Positions 30,250 to 39,517 of a stretch of 64,000 nucleotides of DNA are shown here, one piece after another. The first letter of the stretch is position 1; each line of letters opens with the position of its first letter. The DNA is from Pseudomonas sp. Seg1 (GTDB taxonomy: Bacteria > Pseudomonadota > Gammaproteobacteria > Pseudomonadales > Pseudomonadaceae), in assembly GCF_018326005.1 (NCBI RefSeq), contig NZ_AP021903.1, positions 5,793,001 through 5,857,000 of the forward strand. Reading direction: 5' to 3'. The translations under genes were made by a program, and so were the position numbers. Below the pieces are notes generated by a model, which saw only the letters and a program-made list of their open reading frames with translations, had not been told where the DNA came from and made no database searches.

Positions 30250-32340
30250 TCAAGTCCGCGACTCCTGCGGCAACTCGGTCGCGATTACCTCCTGCGCCTG
30301 CCGCTTCGGCAACAAAACCTGCTGTGGATAAGTCTGCGCAAAGTGCACCGTCGGGTTGTTATCCACAAGCTTCTTCAACCGCTGGTTGAACGCACGACTC
30401 ACCGCATACTGCCCGCCCGACACCGTACGGAACTGCGCCGTCAGCACCACGCCGTTCAAATCCATCTTGTCCACGCCAAACACATCCAGCGGCCCTTGCA
30501 GGTTGTACTTGAGGAACGGGTCTTCGCGGATCGAATCACCGGTCTCGCGGATCAATTCGATAGCCTTGTCGACATCCGTGTCATAGGTGAACTGCACCGA
30601 GAAAAACGCATAGGCGAATTGCCGCGATTGGTTGGTGACAGCCTTGATCTGGCCGAACGGCACCGAGTGCACAAAACCCTTGCCGTCACGCAGGCGCAGG
30701 GTGCGGATGGTCAGCCCTTCCACTGTGCCGGCATGTCCGGAATCGAGCACCACCCAGTCGCCGATCGACAGAGTGTCTTCAATGATGATGAACAGCCCGG
30801 TGATCACGTCCTGCACCAGTTGCTGCGAACCGAAGCCGATGGCCAGACCGACCACCCCGGCACCGGCCAGCAGCGGCGCGACGTTGATCCCCAGATTGGC
30901 CATGGTGGTGATCGCGCAGATCACCACGAGAATGATTTTGATCGCATTGCGCAGCAGCGGCAGGATGGTTTTCACCCGAGTGCTGGGCTGGCGCGCGGCG
31001 CGTTTACTGAGTGGCGGTTTCAGGGCTTCCTGAATCGCCGTGTCGAGCACCACCCACAACAACCACGTCACCAGAAAGATCAGGCCGATGCTGCTCAAGG
31101 CGTTACTGATTGCCCGCCCGACCGTGCTGCTCTGGGCGAAATCGAGCAGCGATACGCCCCAGATCCGCCCGAGGATATCGATGAAGGCAATCGCGATAAC
31201 GATCCGCAGCAACGCGTGCAACAGGCTGAGAAAGCGCTCCTTGTAGGCCCTGCTGCGTTGTAACGCCTCAGCTTTTCGCGACTTGAACAGGTGCTGCAGG
31301 ATGGTGCTGAGAAACACCGTGCCGATCAACAGCACCGTGGTGAACAACGCGCAGCGCAGGGCCTTTTGATTGTCCTCGCCAATGCCGATCAGATTGACCG
31401 CCGAGACCAGCACCATCAATACAATCGGCCAGTACCAAAGCCCGGAAAAAATCCGCAGCGACTCCTGCAATGACGGTTGTTTCAGCCGCTGGCTCAAAGG
31501 CCGGTTGCGGATCAGATGCGCCACCGGACGGCGCAGGCGAATCACCAGCAAACCGAAGATGATCGAAGCGATCAACCCGGTGAACACCGCGATGCTGCTG
31601 GTGATATTGCCGCCCAGTTGCCGGGCGATCTGCGGGCTGGTCAGTGCGTCGCTGAGGGCGGCGAGGAAGCCGATCAGGAACAATGGGCGCGGGCAGTAGT
31701 CACGAATGATCTGCGCCGCCGGGCGTTTGTGGCCGACGTTGAACATCACCACCACGCACAACAACATCGAGGTGGAAAAGATGCCGCTGCTGGTGGCGTA
31801 GGCCAGGCATAGCGCCAGCGCACGCCCCACCGAAGCTTGCAGAAAATGGCTGACGTATAAGGTCAGCGGCAAGCAAATCAGCGCCGGCACGGTGTACGGC
31901 AGCAAATAACCGAGCAGATCCTGACTGCGCTGACGGGTGCGAAACCAGCGGCTCTCGCGCAGGCGTTTGGCCGAAAGACTGCCGAGCACGGTCAGCAATG
32001 CAAAAGCGCCCAGCCATACGCCGGACAACGTCAGGAAATCACCGGCAACGCTCCAGCCCGAGCGGTTCGAGGGTTGATTGACCAGTTTGTCGACTTCGTC
32101 CGCCGCACGATCGGCGCGCAGGCGCCAGGCGTCGACCAGATGCTCGTTGAGATCGAGTTTGTCCTGGACGTCGTCGATGCTCGAACTGATGGCGCCGAGC
32201 AGGCCGCCCTGCACGATGGGCTCGGGTTTGGCCGGCTCTTCAGCAGCGGCCGGAACGCCCGGCAGCGCGGCGGCTTCGAGTTCGTTGGCACCTAGAAACA
32301 ACAATGCTCCCAGCAGAATGGCGATCCTGAACTTGATCAA
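30250..32340 (-). CDS. Mechanosensitive channel, MscS family (YbiO-like)
   Basis: 696 residues from TTG 32340. This start has GGGAG nine bases before it and gives a clean signal peptide (IKFRIAILLGALLFLGANELEAA); the longer frame from a TTG at 32415 adds 25 polar residues. After a periplasmic helical region there are about ten membrane helices. The C-terminal MscS core is clear: ATTMANLGINVAPLLAGAGVVGLAIGFGSQQLVQDVITGLFIIIEDTLSIGDWVVL, with the glycine-alanine-rich pore helix and beta domain. It would release solutes on hypo-osmotic shock. Size and layout are like YbiO of E. coli. Confidence 0.88.
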   Translation of the reverse strand: MIKFRIAILLGALLFLGANELEAAALPGVPAAAEEPAKPEPIVQGGLLGAISSSIDDVQDKLDLNEHLVDAWRLRADRAADEVDKLVNQPSNRSGWSVAGDFLTLSGVWLGAFALLTVLGSLSAKRLRESRWFRTRQRSQDLLGYLLPYTVPALICLPLTLYVSHFLQASVGRALALCLAYATSSGIFSTSMLLCVVVMFNVGHKRPAAQIIRDYCPRPLFLIGFLAALSDALTSPQIARQLGGNITSSIAVFTGLIASIIFGLLVIRLRRPVAHLIRNRPLSQRLKQPSLQESLRIFSGLWYWPIVLMVLVSAVNLIGIGEDNQKALRCALFTTVLLIGTVFLSTILQHLFKSRKAEALQRSRAYKERFLSLLHALLRIVIAIAFIDILGRIWGVSLLDFAQSSTVGRAISNALSSIGLIFLVTWLLWVVLDTAIQEALKPPLSKRAARQPSTRVKTILPLLRNAIKIILVVICAITTMANLGINVAPLLAGAGVVGLAIGFGSQQLVQDVITGLFIIIEDTLSIGDWVVLDSGHAGTVEGLTIRTLRLRDGKGFVHSVPFGQIKAVTNQSRQFAYAFFSVQFTYDTDVDKAIELIRETGDSIREDPFLKYNLQGPLDVFGVDKMDLNGVVLTAQFRTVSGGQYAVSRAFNQRLKKLVDNNPTVHFAQTYPQQVLLPKRQAQEVIATELPQESRT

Positions 32341-32470
32341 AACTCCGATCTCCCGTTGGCTGAACGTGTAAGGAACTGATCGGTGAATGGCGGACAAGTT
32401 CGGTTTTTGCCTCAATAACCCACTGAACCCACAGTCAGCCCTCTGAATGCCATTTTTTTGAAACCTTCCC

Positions 32471-32601
32471 CTGTGGCGAGGGGATTTATCCCCGATAGGC
32501 TGCGAAGCGGCCCCAAGCCTGAACTCCCTTTTTCCAGCTAGAGCGAGTTGGCTGGTGTGCGACTGCTGCGCAGCCGATCGGGGATAAATCCCCTCGCCAC
32601 A
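32471..32601. repeat. REP-type inverted repeat (GGCGAGGGGATTTATCCCC family)
   Basis: CTGTGGCGAGGGGATTTATC on the left and GATAAATCCCCTCGCCACAA on the right. It is in the 600-base gap 32341-32940 between the divergent MscS-type gene and the DUF72 operon. Confidence 0.85.
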
Positions 32602-32645
32602 AAGGCTCTCTCCAAGATGATGATTTCAACAATGACAGTCATCTG

Positions 32646-32684
32646 GCATTGGGATATTTGCGCTCAAGACAAATATCAAATGCC
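32646..32684. repeat. Imperfect AT-rich inverted repeat, unknown role
   Basis: GATATTTG (32653-32660) and CAAATATC (32670-32677) are perfect inverted arms around 9 bases, and the symmetry extends outward to GGCATT/AATGCC with small slips. It is unlike the REP families. A possible 14-codon frame with GGAG before it (32757-32801) and a weak hairpin with A and T runs (near 32806-32838) follow. It may be an operator or part of a small RNA gene; unproven. Confidence 0.35.
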
Positions 32685-32940
32685 CATCCCCGTATTTTTC
32701 CGCACAACCCAAACCCCGACACTGCGCTCCATCGAAACCTCTACCGGAGTGCCGTCATGCCCATTGCCTTGCTCGCGCTGCCCCTCAGCGTTGGTCACTG
32801 ATTCAAAAAAAATCCCATGTGCAGGGGCTTTTGCGGTGTTTTCAAGAATGCACCGTCCGTAACGCCGTCGAAACTTTCCCGAACCGTGCGCAGTCATCAG
32901 CAGACAGAGGCTGTACGAGGACTTTCAACGGGAGGGCGGC

Positions 32941-33867
32941 ATGGCAACGATTCACATCGGTATTTCCGGCTGGCGCTACGCTCCGTGGCGCGGGGATTTC
33001 TACCCGAAAGGACTGGCGCAAAAGCGCGAATTGCAGTTCGCCTCGCGGGCCGTCAACAGCATCGAAATCAATGGATCGTTCTACGCCCTGCAACGGCCCG
33101 AACGCTATGCGCAGTGGTACGTCGAAACGCCCGATGACTTCGTTTTCAGCGTCAAGGCGCCGCGTTTCATTACCCACATTCGCCGCTTGCGCGAGATCGA
33201 AAAACCGCTGGCGAATTTCTTCGCCTCCGGGGTGCTGGAGTTGAAGGAAAAGCTTGGCCCGATCCTTTGGCAATTCCCGCCCAACTTCAAATTCGACGCC
33301 GAACGCTTCGAGCATTTCCTCGCCCTGCTGCCCCACGACACTCAAGCGGCTGCCGCCCTCGCCCGCCAGCACGATGCCCACCTGCATGGCCACGCCAGCC
33401 TGAAGGCTTACGGCAAGAAACCGTTGCGCCACGCCGTGGAAATCCGTAACGACAGCTTCATCGACCCTGACTTCGTGCGCATGTTGAAACGCCACAACAC
33501 CGCACTGGTGATCGCCGACACCGGCGGCAAGTGGCCGTACCGCGAGGACGTGACCAGCGATTTCGTCTACCTGCGCCTGCACGGTGCCGAAGAACTGTAC
33601 GCCAGCGGCTACACCGCCCCCGCGCTCAAACGCTGGGAAGAGCGGATCGACGCCTGGCACCACGGCCAGCAACCGAAAGACGCGCACTTGATCGCACCAC
33701 GGGTAAAACCCCGGGCGCGAAAATCCCGCGAAGTATTTTGCTATTTCGACAACGACATCAAAGTCCGCGCGCCGTACGACGCACGTGATCTGCTGCATCG
33801 TTTCGACCTCGATGGAGGCCTCGCCACCACCCCCGGCGAACCCGCCGGCGAAGGGGTGCTGGCATGA
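32941..33867 (+). CDS. DUF72 (YecE-family) protein
   Basis: 308 residues. Opening [22 protein letters not shown] and [21 protein letters not shown] are the standard DUF72 motifs of a TIM-barrel fold; [15 protein letters not shown] and [17 protein letters not shown] follow. GGGAGG is 6-11 bases before ATG. DUF72 proteins have unknown function. It overlaps the next gene by four bases and heads a four-gene operon of membrane-lipid and phosphodiesterase-like genes, but its link with them is not known. Confidence 0.92.
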   Translation: MATIHIGISGWRYAPWRGDFYPKGLAQKRELQFASRAVNSIEINGSFYALQRPERYAQWYVETPDDFVFSVKAPRFITHIRRLREIEKPLANFFASGVLELKEKLGPILWQFPPNFKFDAERFEHFLALLPHDTQAAAALARQHDAHLHGHASLKAYGKKPLRHAVEIRNDSFIDPDFVRMLKRHNTALVIADTGGKWPYREDVTSDFVYLRLHGAEELYASGYTAPALKRWEERIDAWHHGQQPKDAHLIAPRVKPRARKSREVFCYFDNDIKVRAPYDARDLLHRFDLDGGLATTPGEPAGEGVLA

Positions 33868-34661
33868 GTATTCCAGAGCCGGTCGGTTTCACTGACGAAG
33901 GCGCCGAGGTCGCGTCATCCGTGCGCTGTTTCACCGTGCTGACGGTCAACACCCACAAGGGTTTCACCGCACTGAACCGGCGTTTCATCCTGCCGGAGTT
34001 GCGCGAAGCAGTGCGCAGCGTAGCCGCCGACGTGGTGTTTCTGCAGGAAGTCCATGGCACCCACGAGCACCATCCCCAGCGTTACGACAACTGGCCAAAG
34101 ATGCCGCAATACGAATTCCTCGCCGACAGCCTCTGGCCGCAGTTCGCCTACGGGCGCAACGCGGTGTACCCGGAGGGTGATCACGGCAATGCGCTGCTGT
34201 CGAAATTCCAGATCATCCGTCACGACAACCTCGATGTGTCGATCAGCGGCCACGAGAATCGCGGCTTGCTGCATTGCGTGCTGCGCCTGCCCGGTGACGG
34301 CGTCGAGGTCCATGCGATCTGCGTGCATCTGGGCCTGCGTGAAAGCCACCGCAACGCGCAACTCGGCTTGCTCATGCAACGCCTCGCCGAACTGCCGGAC
34401 GACGCGCCGGTGATTGTCGCCGGCGATTTCAATGATTGGCGCCAGCGGGCCAGCGAATTGCTCAAACCTTGTGGTCTGCGCGAAGTATTCGCCGAGCATC
34501 ACGGCAAACCGGCGCGCAGTTTTCCGGCGCGGCTGCCCGCGCTGCGGCTGGACCGCATCTACGTGCGCAACCTCAAGGCCCGCCAGCCGAAAGTCCTGGC
34601 GAACCGGCCCTGGTCACACCTTTCCGACCACGTACCGCTATCGGTGGAGATCGAACTATGA
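33864..34661 (+). CDS. Endonuclease/exonuclease/phosphatase-family protein (YbhP-like)
   Basis: 265 residues. Catalytic motifs of the EEP fold are present: [37 protein letters not shown] and LSDHVPL with the final histidine. In E. coli YbhP lies in an operon with clsB and ybhN, as here, so this is the likely equivalent. The target (nucleic acid or phospholipid headgroup) is not known. It overlaps both neighbours by four bases, which argues for joint translation. Confidence 0.9.
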   Translation: MSIPEPVGFTDEGAEVASSVRCFTVLTVNTHKGFTALNRRFILPELREAVRSVAADVVFLQEVHGTHEHHPQRYDNWPKMPQYEFLADSLWPQFAYGRNAVYPEGDHGNALLSKFQIIRHDNLDVSISGHENRGLLHCVLRLPGDGVEVHAICVHLGLRESHRNAQLGLLMQRLAELPDDAPVIVAGDFNDWRQRASELLKPCGLREVFAEHHGKPARSFPARLPALRLDRIYVRNLKARQPKVLANRPWSHLSDHVPLSVEIEL

Positions 34662-35932
34662 GCAGCGCACCGCTGGAGAAGTCCGCCGTGGAACCGATCA
34701 GCATCAATCCGCCGATCCGCGAGCCCGGTCAGGTCGATGTCGAGTACCACTGGCAGGGCAACAACCGCGTCGAACTGTTGGAAAACGGCGAGGAATATTT
34801 CCCGCGAGTGTTCGAAGCGATGCGGGCGGCGAAGAGTGAAATCCTGCTCGAGACCTTCATCGTTTTCGAAGACAAGGTCGGCGCCGAACTACAGGAGATT
34901 CTGATCGATGCCGCGCAACGTGGTGTGCGCACCACCGTCAGCCTCGATGGCTTCGGTTGTGGCGAACTCACCAGCGGTTATCTCTCGGCGCTGAGCGATG
35001 CCGGCGTACACCTGCAAATCTTCGATCCGGCCCCCAAACACCTGGGCTTTCGCACCAACTGGTTCCGCCGTTTGCACCGCAAGATCGTGGTGGTCGACGG
35101 CTTGATCGCGTTCATTGGCGGGATCAATTTTTCCGGCGATCACTTGTTGGATTTTGGCCCGGAAGCCAAGCAGGATTACGCGGTCGAAATCCAGGGACCG
35201 GCGGTGGCCGACATCCATCATTTCGCCCTGCTGCAAAGCGGTCGCCCCGGACGAGCGCGGTTCTGGTGGCAGCGCCGGCGCCAGCGCCGCGCAGATATGG
35301 CCTTCACTGAACACGACGGCCAGGTACGACTGGTGTTTCGCGATAACGATCAGCACCACAGCGATATCGAAGAGGTGTATTTGCAGGTCCTGCGCCGGGC
35401 CAAACGCCGGGTGGTCATTGCCAATGCCTACTTTTTCCCCGGCTATCGCCTGCTGCGTGAAATCCGCAACGCCGCACGGCGCGGCGTCGAGGTGCGGCTG
35501 ATCCTGCAAGGCCAGCCGGACATGCTGGTGGCGAAACTCGCGGCGCGCATGACCTACGACTATCTGCTCAAGGCCGGCGTGCAGATTCACGAATACTGCC
35601 AGCGGCCGTTACACGGCAAAGTCGCGTTGGTGGACGAGGAATGGAGCACCGTCGGCTCGAGCAATCTCGACCCGCTGAGCCTGTCGTTGAACCTCGAAGC
35701 CAACGTGCTGATCCGCGACCGCGCGTTCAATCAGGAACTGTTCCGACGCCTCGAAGAACTCAGCCAGAACCACTGCAAAGCCATGGACGCCAGCAAGTCG
35801 CCGCGCGGGCGGGTCTGGCACATGACCGTGGGTTTTCTGGTATTCCACTTTTTGCGGCATTTTCCGGCGATGGCCGGTTGGCTGCCTGCGCACAAACCGA
35901 GGCTCAAGCCGTTTCGAGGTAATCGCTCATGA
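34658..35932 (+). CDS. clsB: Cardiolipin synthase B
   Basis: 424 residues from ATG 34658 (ATGA overlap with the previous stop); the longer frame upstream is inside the EEP gene. Two HKD phospholipase D motifs, [18 protein letters not shown] and [18 protein letters not shown], make the active site. No N-terminal membrane helices, as in ClsB rather than ClsA. The basic patch [12 protein letters not shown] may touch the membrane. It makes cardiolipin from phosphatidylglycerol, and PgpA in this window supplies that substrate. Overlaps ybhN by four bases. Confidence 0.94.
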   Translation: MSSAPLEKSAVEPISINPPIREPGQVDVEYHWQGNNRVELLENGEEYFPRVFEAMRAAKSEILLETFIVFEDKVGAELQEILIDAAQRGVRTTVSLDGFGCGELTSGYLSALSDAGVHLQIFDPAPKHLGFRTNWFRRLHRKIVVVDGLIAFIGGINFSGDHLLDFGPEAKQDYAVEIQGPAVADIHHFALLQSGRPGRARFWWQRRRQRRADMAFTEHDGQVRLVFRDNDQHHSDIEEVYLQVLRRAKRRVVIANAYFFPGYRLLREIRNAARRGVEVRLILQGQPDMLVAKLAARMTYDYLLKAGVQIHEYCQRPLHGKVALVDEEWSTVGSSNLDPLSLSLNLEANVLIRDRAFNQELFRRLEELSQNHCKAMDASKSPRGRVWHMTVGFLVFHFLRHFPAMAGWLPAHKPRLKPFRGNRS

Positions 35933-36915
35933 GCCGTTCCGAAGCCCATCCGCATCAGCAATCAGCGCCAGCCACTCACTCACACTGGAGTAAATGGAAG
36001 CGTCCGCTGACGGTGCTGTTTTTTCTCGCGTTGATCGTGCTGCTGACAATGTTCGCCCGCCGCATCGAATGGGCCGAAGTGTTGCAGACCCTCGCTGATT
36101 TCAAAGTGCGCACGCTGATCATCGCCGCCAGCGTGACGCTGCTGAGTTTTCTGACTTACGCCAGTTTCGACCTGATCGGCCGTACTTACATCCGCCAGGA
36201 CCTGACCTGGAAACAGATCCTGCCGGTGGGGATCATCAGCTACGCGTTCAACCTCAATCTCAGCGCCTGGGTCGGCGGTATCGCCATGCGTTACCGGCTG
36301 TATTCGCGCCTCGGCGTAAGCAAAAGCAACATCGCCAAGATTCTCGGCCTGAGCCTGGCGACCAACTGGTTTGGCTACATGACCATCGCCGGCGTGGTGT
36401 TCAGCAGCGGATTGGTGAGCATGCCGCCGGGCTGGAAAATCAGCACCACAGCGTTGCAAGGCATCGGTGTGCTGTTGCTGCTGATCAGCGCCGGGTATCT
36501 CGCGGCGTGCCAATTTTCCAAGCGCCGTGAATGGTCGATTCGTGGCGTGGAAATCAACCTGCCATCGCTGCGCATGGCGGTGTTGCAGTTGCTGCTGGGC
36601 GCGTTGAACTGGTCGCTGATGGCCGCGGTGATTTTCACGTTGCTGCCGAGCAAACTCGACTATCCGTTGGTGCTTGGGGTGTTGTTGATCAGTGCGATTG
36701 CCGGGGTCATCACCCATATTCCGGCGGGGCTCGGGGTACTGGAAGCGGTGTTTGTGGCGCTGCTGCAACATGAGGCGTCGCGGGGCAGTCTGGTGGCGGG
36801 GTTACTGGCGTATCGGGCGATTTATTTTCTGTTGCCGTTACTGATTACGCTGGTGATGTATTTGCTGGTGGAGGCGAAGGCCAAGTCGCTGCGGATCGAA
36901 AAGAAACCTTCCTGA
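35929..36915 (+). CDS. YbhN-type membrane protein (lysylphosphatidylglycerol synthase TM-like, UPF0104)
   Basis: 328 residues with about eight hydrophobic segments, starting LTVLFFLALIVLLTMFARRI. Signatures of the UPF0104/LPG-synthase membrane domain: NLNLSAWVGGIAMRYRLYSRLGVS and ITHIPAGLGVLEAVFVALL. YbhN is encoded with clsB and ybhP in E. coli too. It may move or flip lipids, but this is unproven. Last gene of the operon; a REP-based tandem array follows 24 bases later. Confidence 0.92.
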   Translation: MSRSEAHPHQQSAPATHSHWSKWKRPLTVLFFLALIVLLTMFARRIEWAEVLQTLADFKVRTLIIAASVTLLSFLTYASFDLIGRTYIRQDLTWKQILPVGIISYAFNLNLSAWVGGIAMRYRLYSRLGVSKSNIAKILGLSLATNWFGYMTIAGVVFSSGLVSMPPGWKISTTALQGIGVLLLLISAGYLAACQFSKRREWSIRGVEINLPSLRMAVLQLLLGALNWSLMAAVIFTLLPSKLDYPLVLGVLLISAIAGVITHIPAGLGVLEAVFVALLQHEASRGSLVAGLLAYRAIYFLLPLLITLVMYLLVEAKAKSLRIEKKPS

Positions 36916-36939
36916 CATTCTTGTAGAGGCCGATGGCCT

Positions 36940-37338
36940 CATCGCTGGCAAGCCAGCTCCCACAATGGAATGCATTTCCCTGTGGATTGTTGAGGCTGAT
37001 GGCACCATCGCTGGCAAGCCAGCTCCCACGATGGAATGCATTTTCCTGTGGATTGTTGAGGCTGAAGGCACCATCGCTGGCAAGCCAGCTCCCACAATGG
37101 AATGCATTTTCCTGTGGATTGTTGAGGCTGAAGGCACCATCGCTGGCAAGCCAGCTCCCACATTGGAATGAATTTCCCTGTGGATTGTTGAGGCTGATGG
37201 CACCACCGCTGGCAAGCCAGCTCCCACATTTGGAATGCATTTCCCTGTGGATTGTTGAGGCTGATGGCACCATCGCTGGCAAGCCAGTTCCCATATTGGA
37301 ATGCATTTCCCTGTGGGAGCTGGCTTGCCAGCGATAGC
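36940..37338. repeat. Tandem array: six 66-bp units with a REP core, closed by an inverted REP
   Basis: CATCGCTGGCAAGCCAGCTC starts at 36940, 37006, 37072, 37138, 37204 (CACCGC variant) and 37271 (CCAGTTCCCAT variant). The steps are 66 bases, the last 67. The intervening 42 bases (CCCTGTGGATTGTTGAGGCT) are also repeated with few changes, so it is a true tandem duplication. An inverted core (CTGTGGGAGCTGGCTTGCCA) closes it at 37312-37336. Because 66 is divisible by three, several frames stay open across it on both strands; they are not genes. It fills the 443-base gap after ybhN. Confidence 0.95.
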
Positions 37339-37358
37339 GTCAGGAAGAACAACACAAC

Positions 37359-38117
37359 CTATGAAGACTGGATGATGCTCAACCGCTCACCCACGACCAT
37401 CTCGGTGATCCAGTCCACCAGAATCGACGTATACGCCTGCTGCGAAACCGGGTCGCTCAACGCATGATCCGCGCCATCAATGATCCGGTGCGTCAGCGAG
37501 TGAGTCTGCTGACATGCCGCGCGGTAACTCATGATCGTCGCGTGGGGCACGTAGACGTCGGTTTCCGACTCCACCAACAACACGTCTCCGGTGAATTGCG
37601 AACACGCGTGCAGCGCCCGATTGCTGTCGGCACGTACCAGGGTGCCGCGATAATCACGCAAATCAGCCTTGTCCAGATCACGCTTGGGGGTGTGCCATTG
37701 CTCGTCGCGGTACAACGCCGGGACTCGCAGCGCCAGCCAGCGTACCGGGCGTAAAGAGGTGAGGATCGAAGCCAGATAGCCGCCGTAACTGGTACCGACC
37801 ACGGCAATCGCGGAGGTATCCAGCGCCGGGTGCGAAAGCAAGCGATCGTACGCTGCCAGAAGATCGCGCAAATTGTCCTCACGCGTTACCCGCGTCAGTG
37901 GAATCCCGGTGCCGCCCGTGTGCCCGCGCAAATCGAAGGTCAGGCACACACAACCCAGGCCGGCAATACCTTTGGCCCGCTCAAGATCACGCTCCTGGCT
38001 ACCGCCCCAACCGTGGACAAACAACACTCCCGGCACCTTGGATTTGGGACTGAGAAATGTCCCGCTCATCTGCTCGTCATCAATGTCGATTTGAATGCTT
38101 TCGCTTCTAGCCGTCAT
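37359..38117 (-). CDS. Alpha/beta hydrolase
   Basis: 252 residues. Fold markers: oxyanion-hole HGWGGS near residue 35, nucleophile elbow GTSYGGY with the serine, and late acid/histidine segments ESETDVY and DGADHALSDP. No signal peptide, so cytosolic. Similar to dienelactone hydrolase or acyl-aminopeptidase-like enzymes; the substrate is unknown. It overlaps DUF3182 by 11 bases (38107-38117) and follows it in the transcript, so they probably act in one process. Confidence 0.88.
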   Translation of the reverse strand: MTARSESIQIDIDDEQMSGTFLSPKSKVPGVLFVHGWGGSQERDLERAKGIAGLGCVCLTFDLRGHTGGTGIPLTRVTREDNLRDLLAAYDRLLSHPALDTSAIAVVGTSYGGYLASILTSLRPVRWLALRVPALYRDEQWHTPKRDLDKADLRDYRGTLVRADSNRALHACSQFTGDVLLVESETDVYVPHATIMSYRAACQQTHSLTHRIIDGADHALSDPVSQQAYTSILVDWITEMVVGERLSIIQSS

Positions 38118-39216
38118 AGGATTTGACCGTTACGTACTTAAGGAGAAATTCGCTGTTCTCGGCCGGGCCGCGATACACCTCGATGGCGTCCGCCGGCAGC
38201 GGCTGATCAATATAGGTTTCCACCGAAGACACGCGTATCGCGCGCATAGTCGGGTCGTTGACGAAACTTTGCAGCGCAGCCACTTCGGCGCTGCTGGCGC
38301 CGCCCATGCGCCAGGATTGTTCGAGCACGCCGCTGCGGGTTTGGCCATTGCTGTCCAGCCCCTGAGCGATGTCGTAGTTGCGCCGCGAGGCGTAGAAGCG
38401 CGGGTAGGCTTCATCGGCGGCGCTGTCGAAAACCTGCGCCTGTTCGATGGCCAGGCGCACAGGATCAGGCAGCTCCAGTGTCAGCAAATCCTCGTAGCCG
38501 CCCTGCACCACCAGCAGATTCGAGCCGCCGTAGACGTCTTCACCGTGAGCGTCCTGGGTCAAGTATTGATCACCGCAGTAGCTCAGCACTTTATCGCCGA
38601 TGAATGACTGGCCGACGCTGTGGGTGATGACCTCGCTCAAGTCCTGCTCCAGCACCACGCCTTCGCTGAACAGCGCTTGAGCTTCGGGGCGGGCGAGGAT
38701 TTCATCGAAGGCATCGAGGCTTTTGATCACTTCCTGACCGCGACCGGCGCAGGCGTGAATCGGCTTCAATCGAATCGGTCCGTTGTACAACAAATGCTCG
38801 GCGGCAGGTCGCGCATCGTCGAGGGAAAACACACTGAGACCGTCGAGAACCACGTTACGCACGCGTTCGGAAAACAGTGGCGACCAGCCTTTCGGTGCGT
38901 GAGCCAGATGACTGCGCAAACCATGGCTGATGGCTTTGGTGCAGATGAAATCGTGTTCGACGTAACCGCCCCACAGATCATCCGGGCCTTTGATGCCTAG
39001 TTCGTGAGCCTTGGCGGCGCCGACAATGGTCTGCGTCGGCAACAGATAGAGGTCACGGCCACGATGTTTTTCAGCGTCGTAACTGCCGCCAAATTTGAGC
39101 CCGAGAATCTGCGCCAGCCAACGGGCCAGGGCCTTGTTGGTCTGCACTTCGTGCTGCGGCGCGCCGCTACGCACGGAATGGGCAACGACAGTTTTCTTGT
39201 AGGGTGTCGGGGTCAT
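38107..39216 (-). CDS. DUF3182 protein, ATP-grasp-like
   Basis: 369 residues. The middle looks like an ATP-grasp nucleotide site: IRLKPIHACAGRGQEVI (148-164), then GVVLEQDLSEV, and a late SGVLEQSWRMGGASSAEVAAL resembling the metal/ATP end of ATP-grasp ligases. Homologues are sometimes mislabelled biotin carboxylase. An ATP-dependent ligase is a reasonable inference; the substrate is unknown. Overlap with the hydrolase suggests a make-and-trim or modification pair. Some 300 bases before it hold a REP doublet and no gene. Confidence 0.8.
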   Translation of the reverse strand: MTPTPYKKTVVAHSVRSGAPQHEVQTNKALARWLAQILGLKFGGSYDAEKHRGRDLYLLPTQTIVGAAKAHELGIKGPDDLWGGYVEHDFICTKAISHGLRSHLAHAPKGWSPLFSERVRNVVLDGLSVFSLDDARPAAEHLLYNGPIRLKPIHACAGRGQEVIKSLDAFDEILARPEAQALFSEGVVLEQDLSEVITHSVGQSFIGDKVLSYCGDQYLTQDAHGEDVYGGSNLLVVQGGYEDLLTLELPDPVRLAIEQAQVFDSAADEAYPRFYASRRNYDIAQGLDSNGQTRSGVLEQSWRMGGASSAEVAALQSFVNDPTMRAIRVSSVETYIDQPLPADAIEVYRGPAENSEFLLKYVTVKSYDG

Positions 39217-39407
39217 GCGTTCCCCCTTCCAGCGGCGCGGTGAATGTAGCTTTGAGAAGTGCAGAGATCAGGCCAACGGCCGCGCCGGGAAAATCATCAG
39301 GGAATCAGAAGCTTGTCGAAAAAGTGCTGGCATCACGCCTGTTTCAATCTGCACGACTGCCTGTAAAACCCCGGCAAATTGCACGATCCACAGCATCACA
39401 CAAAACC

Positions 39408-39500
39408 CTGTGGGAGCTGGCTTGCCAGCGATAGCGGTGGGTCAGCCACCGACCTATCTATCTGAAAGGCCCGAATCGCTGGCAAGCCAGCTCCCACAGG
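39408..39500. repeat. REP doublet (GGGAGCTGGCTTGCCAGCGAT family)
   Basis: CTGTGGGAGCTGGCTTGCCA on the left and GGCAAGCCAGCTCCCACAGG on the right. It is in the 301-base gap 39217-39517 between DUF3182 and the GlxA-type regulator (both minus strand); nothing else was recognised there. Confidence 0.9.
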
Positions 39501-39517
39501 TATTGAGGTGAGTCGGG

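Noticed and set aside
36940..37338. CRISPR array
   Set aside because: The spacers between cores are themselves nearly identical, the core is a known REP palindrome, and no cas genes are near.
36838..37355. Overlapping open frames on both strands (up to ~150 codons) with repeated peptides such as SLASQLPQ
   Set aside because: They are the 66-bp repeat read in several frames; 66 is a multiple of three, so stops are absent by structure. No ribosome sites or protein family.
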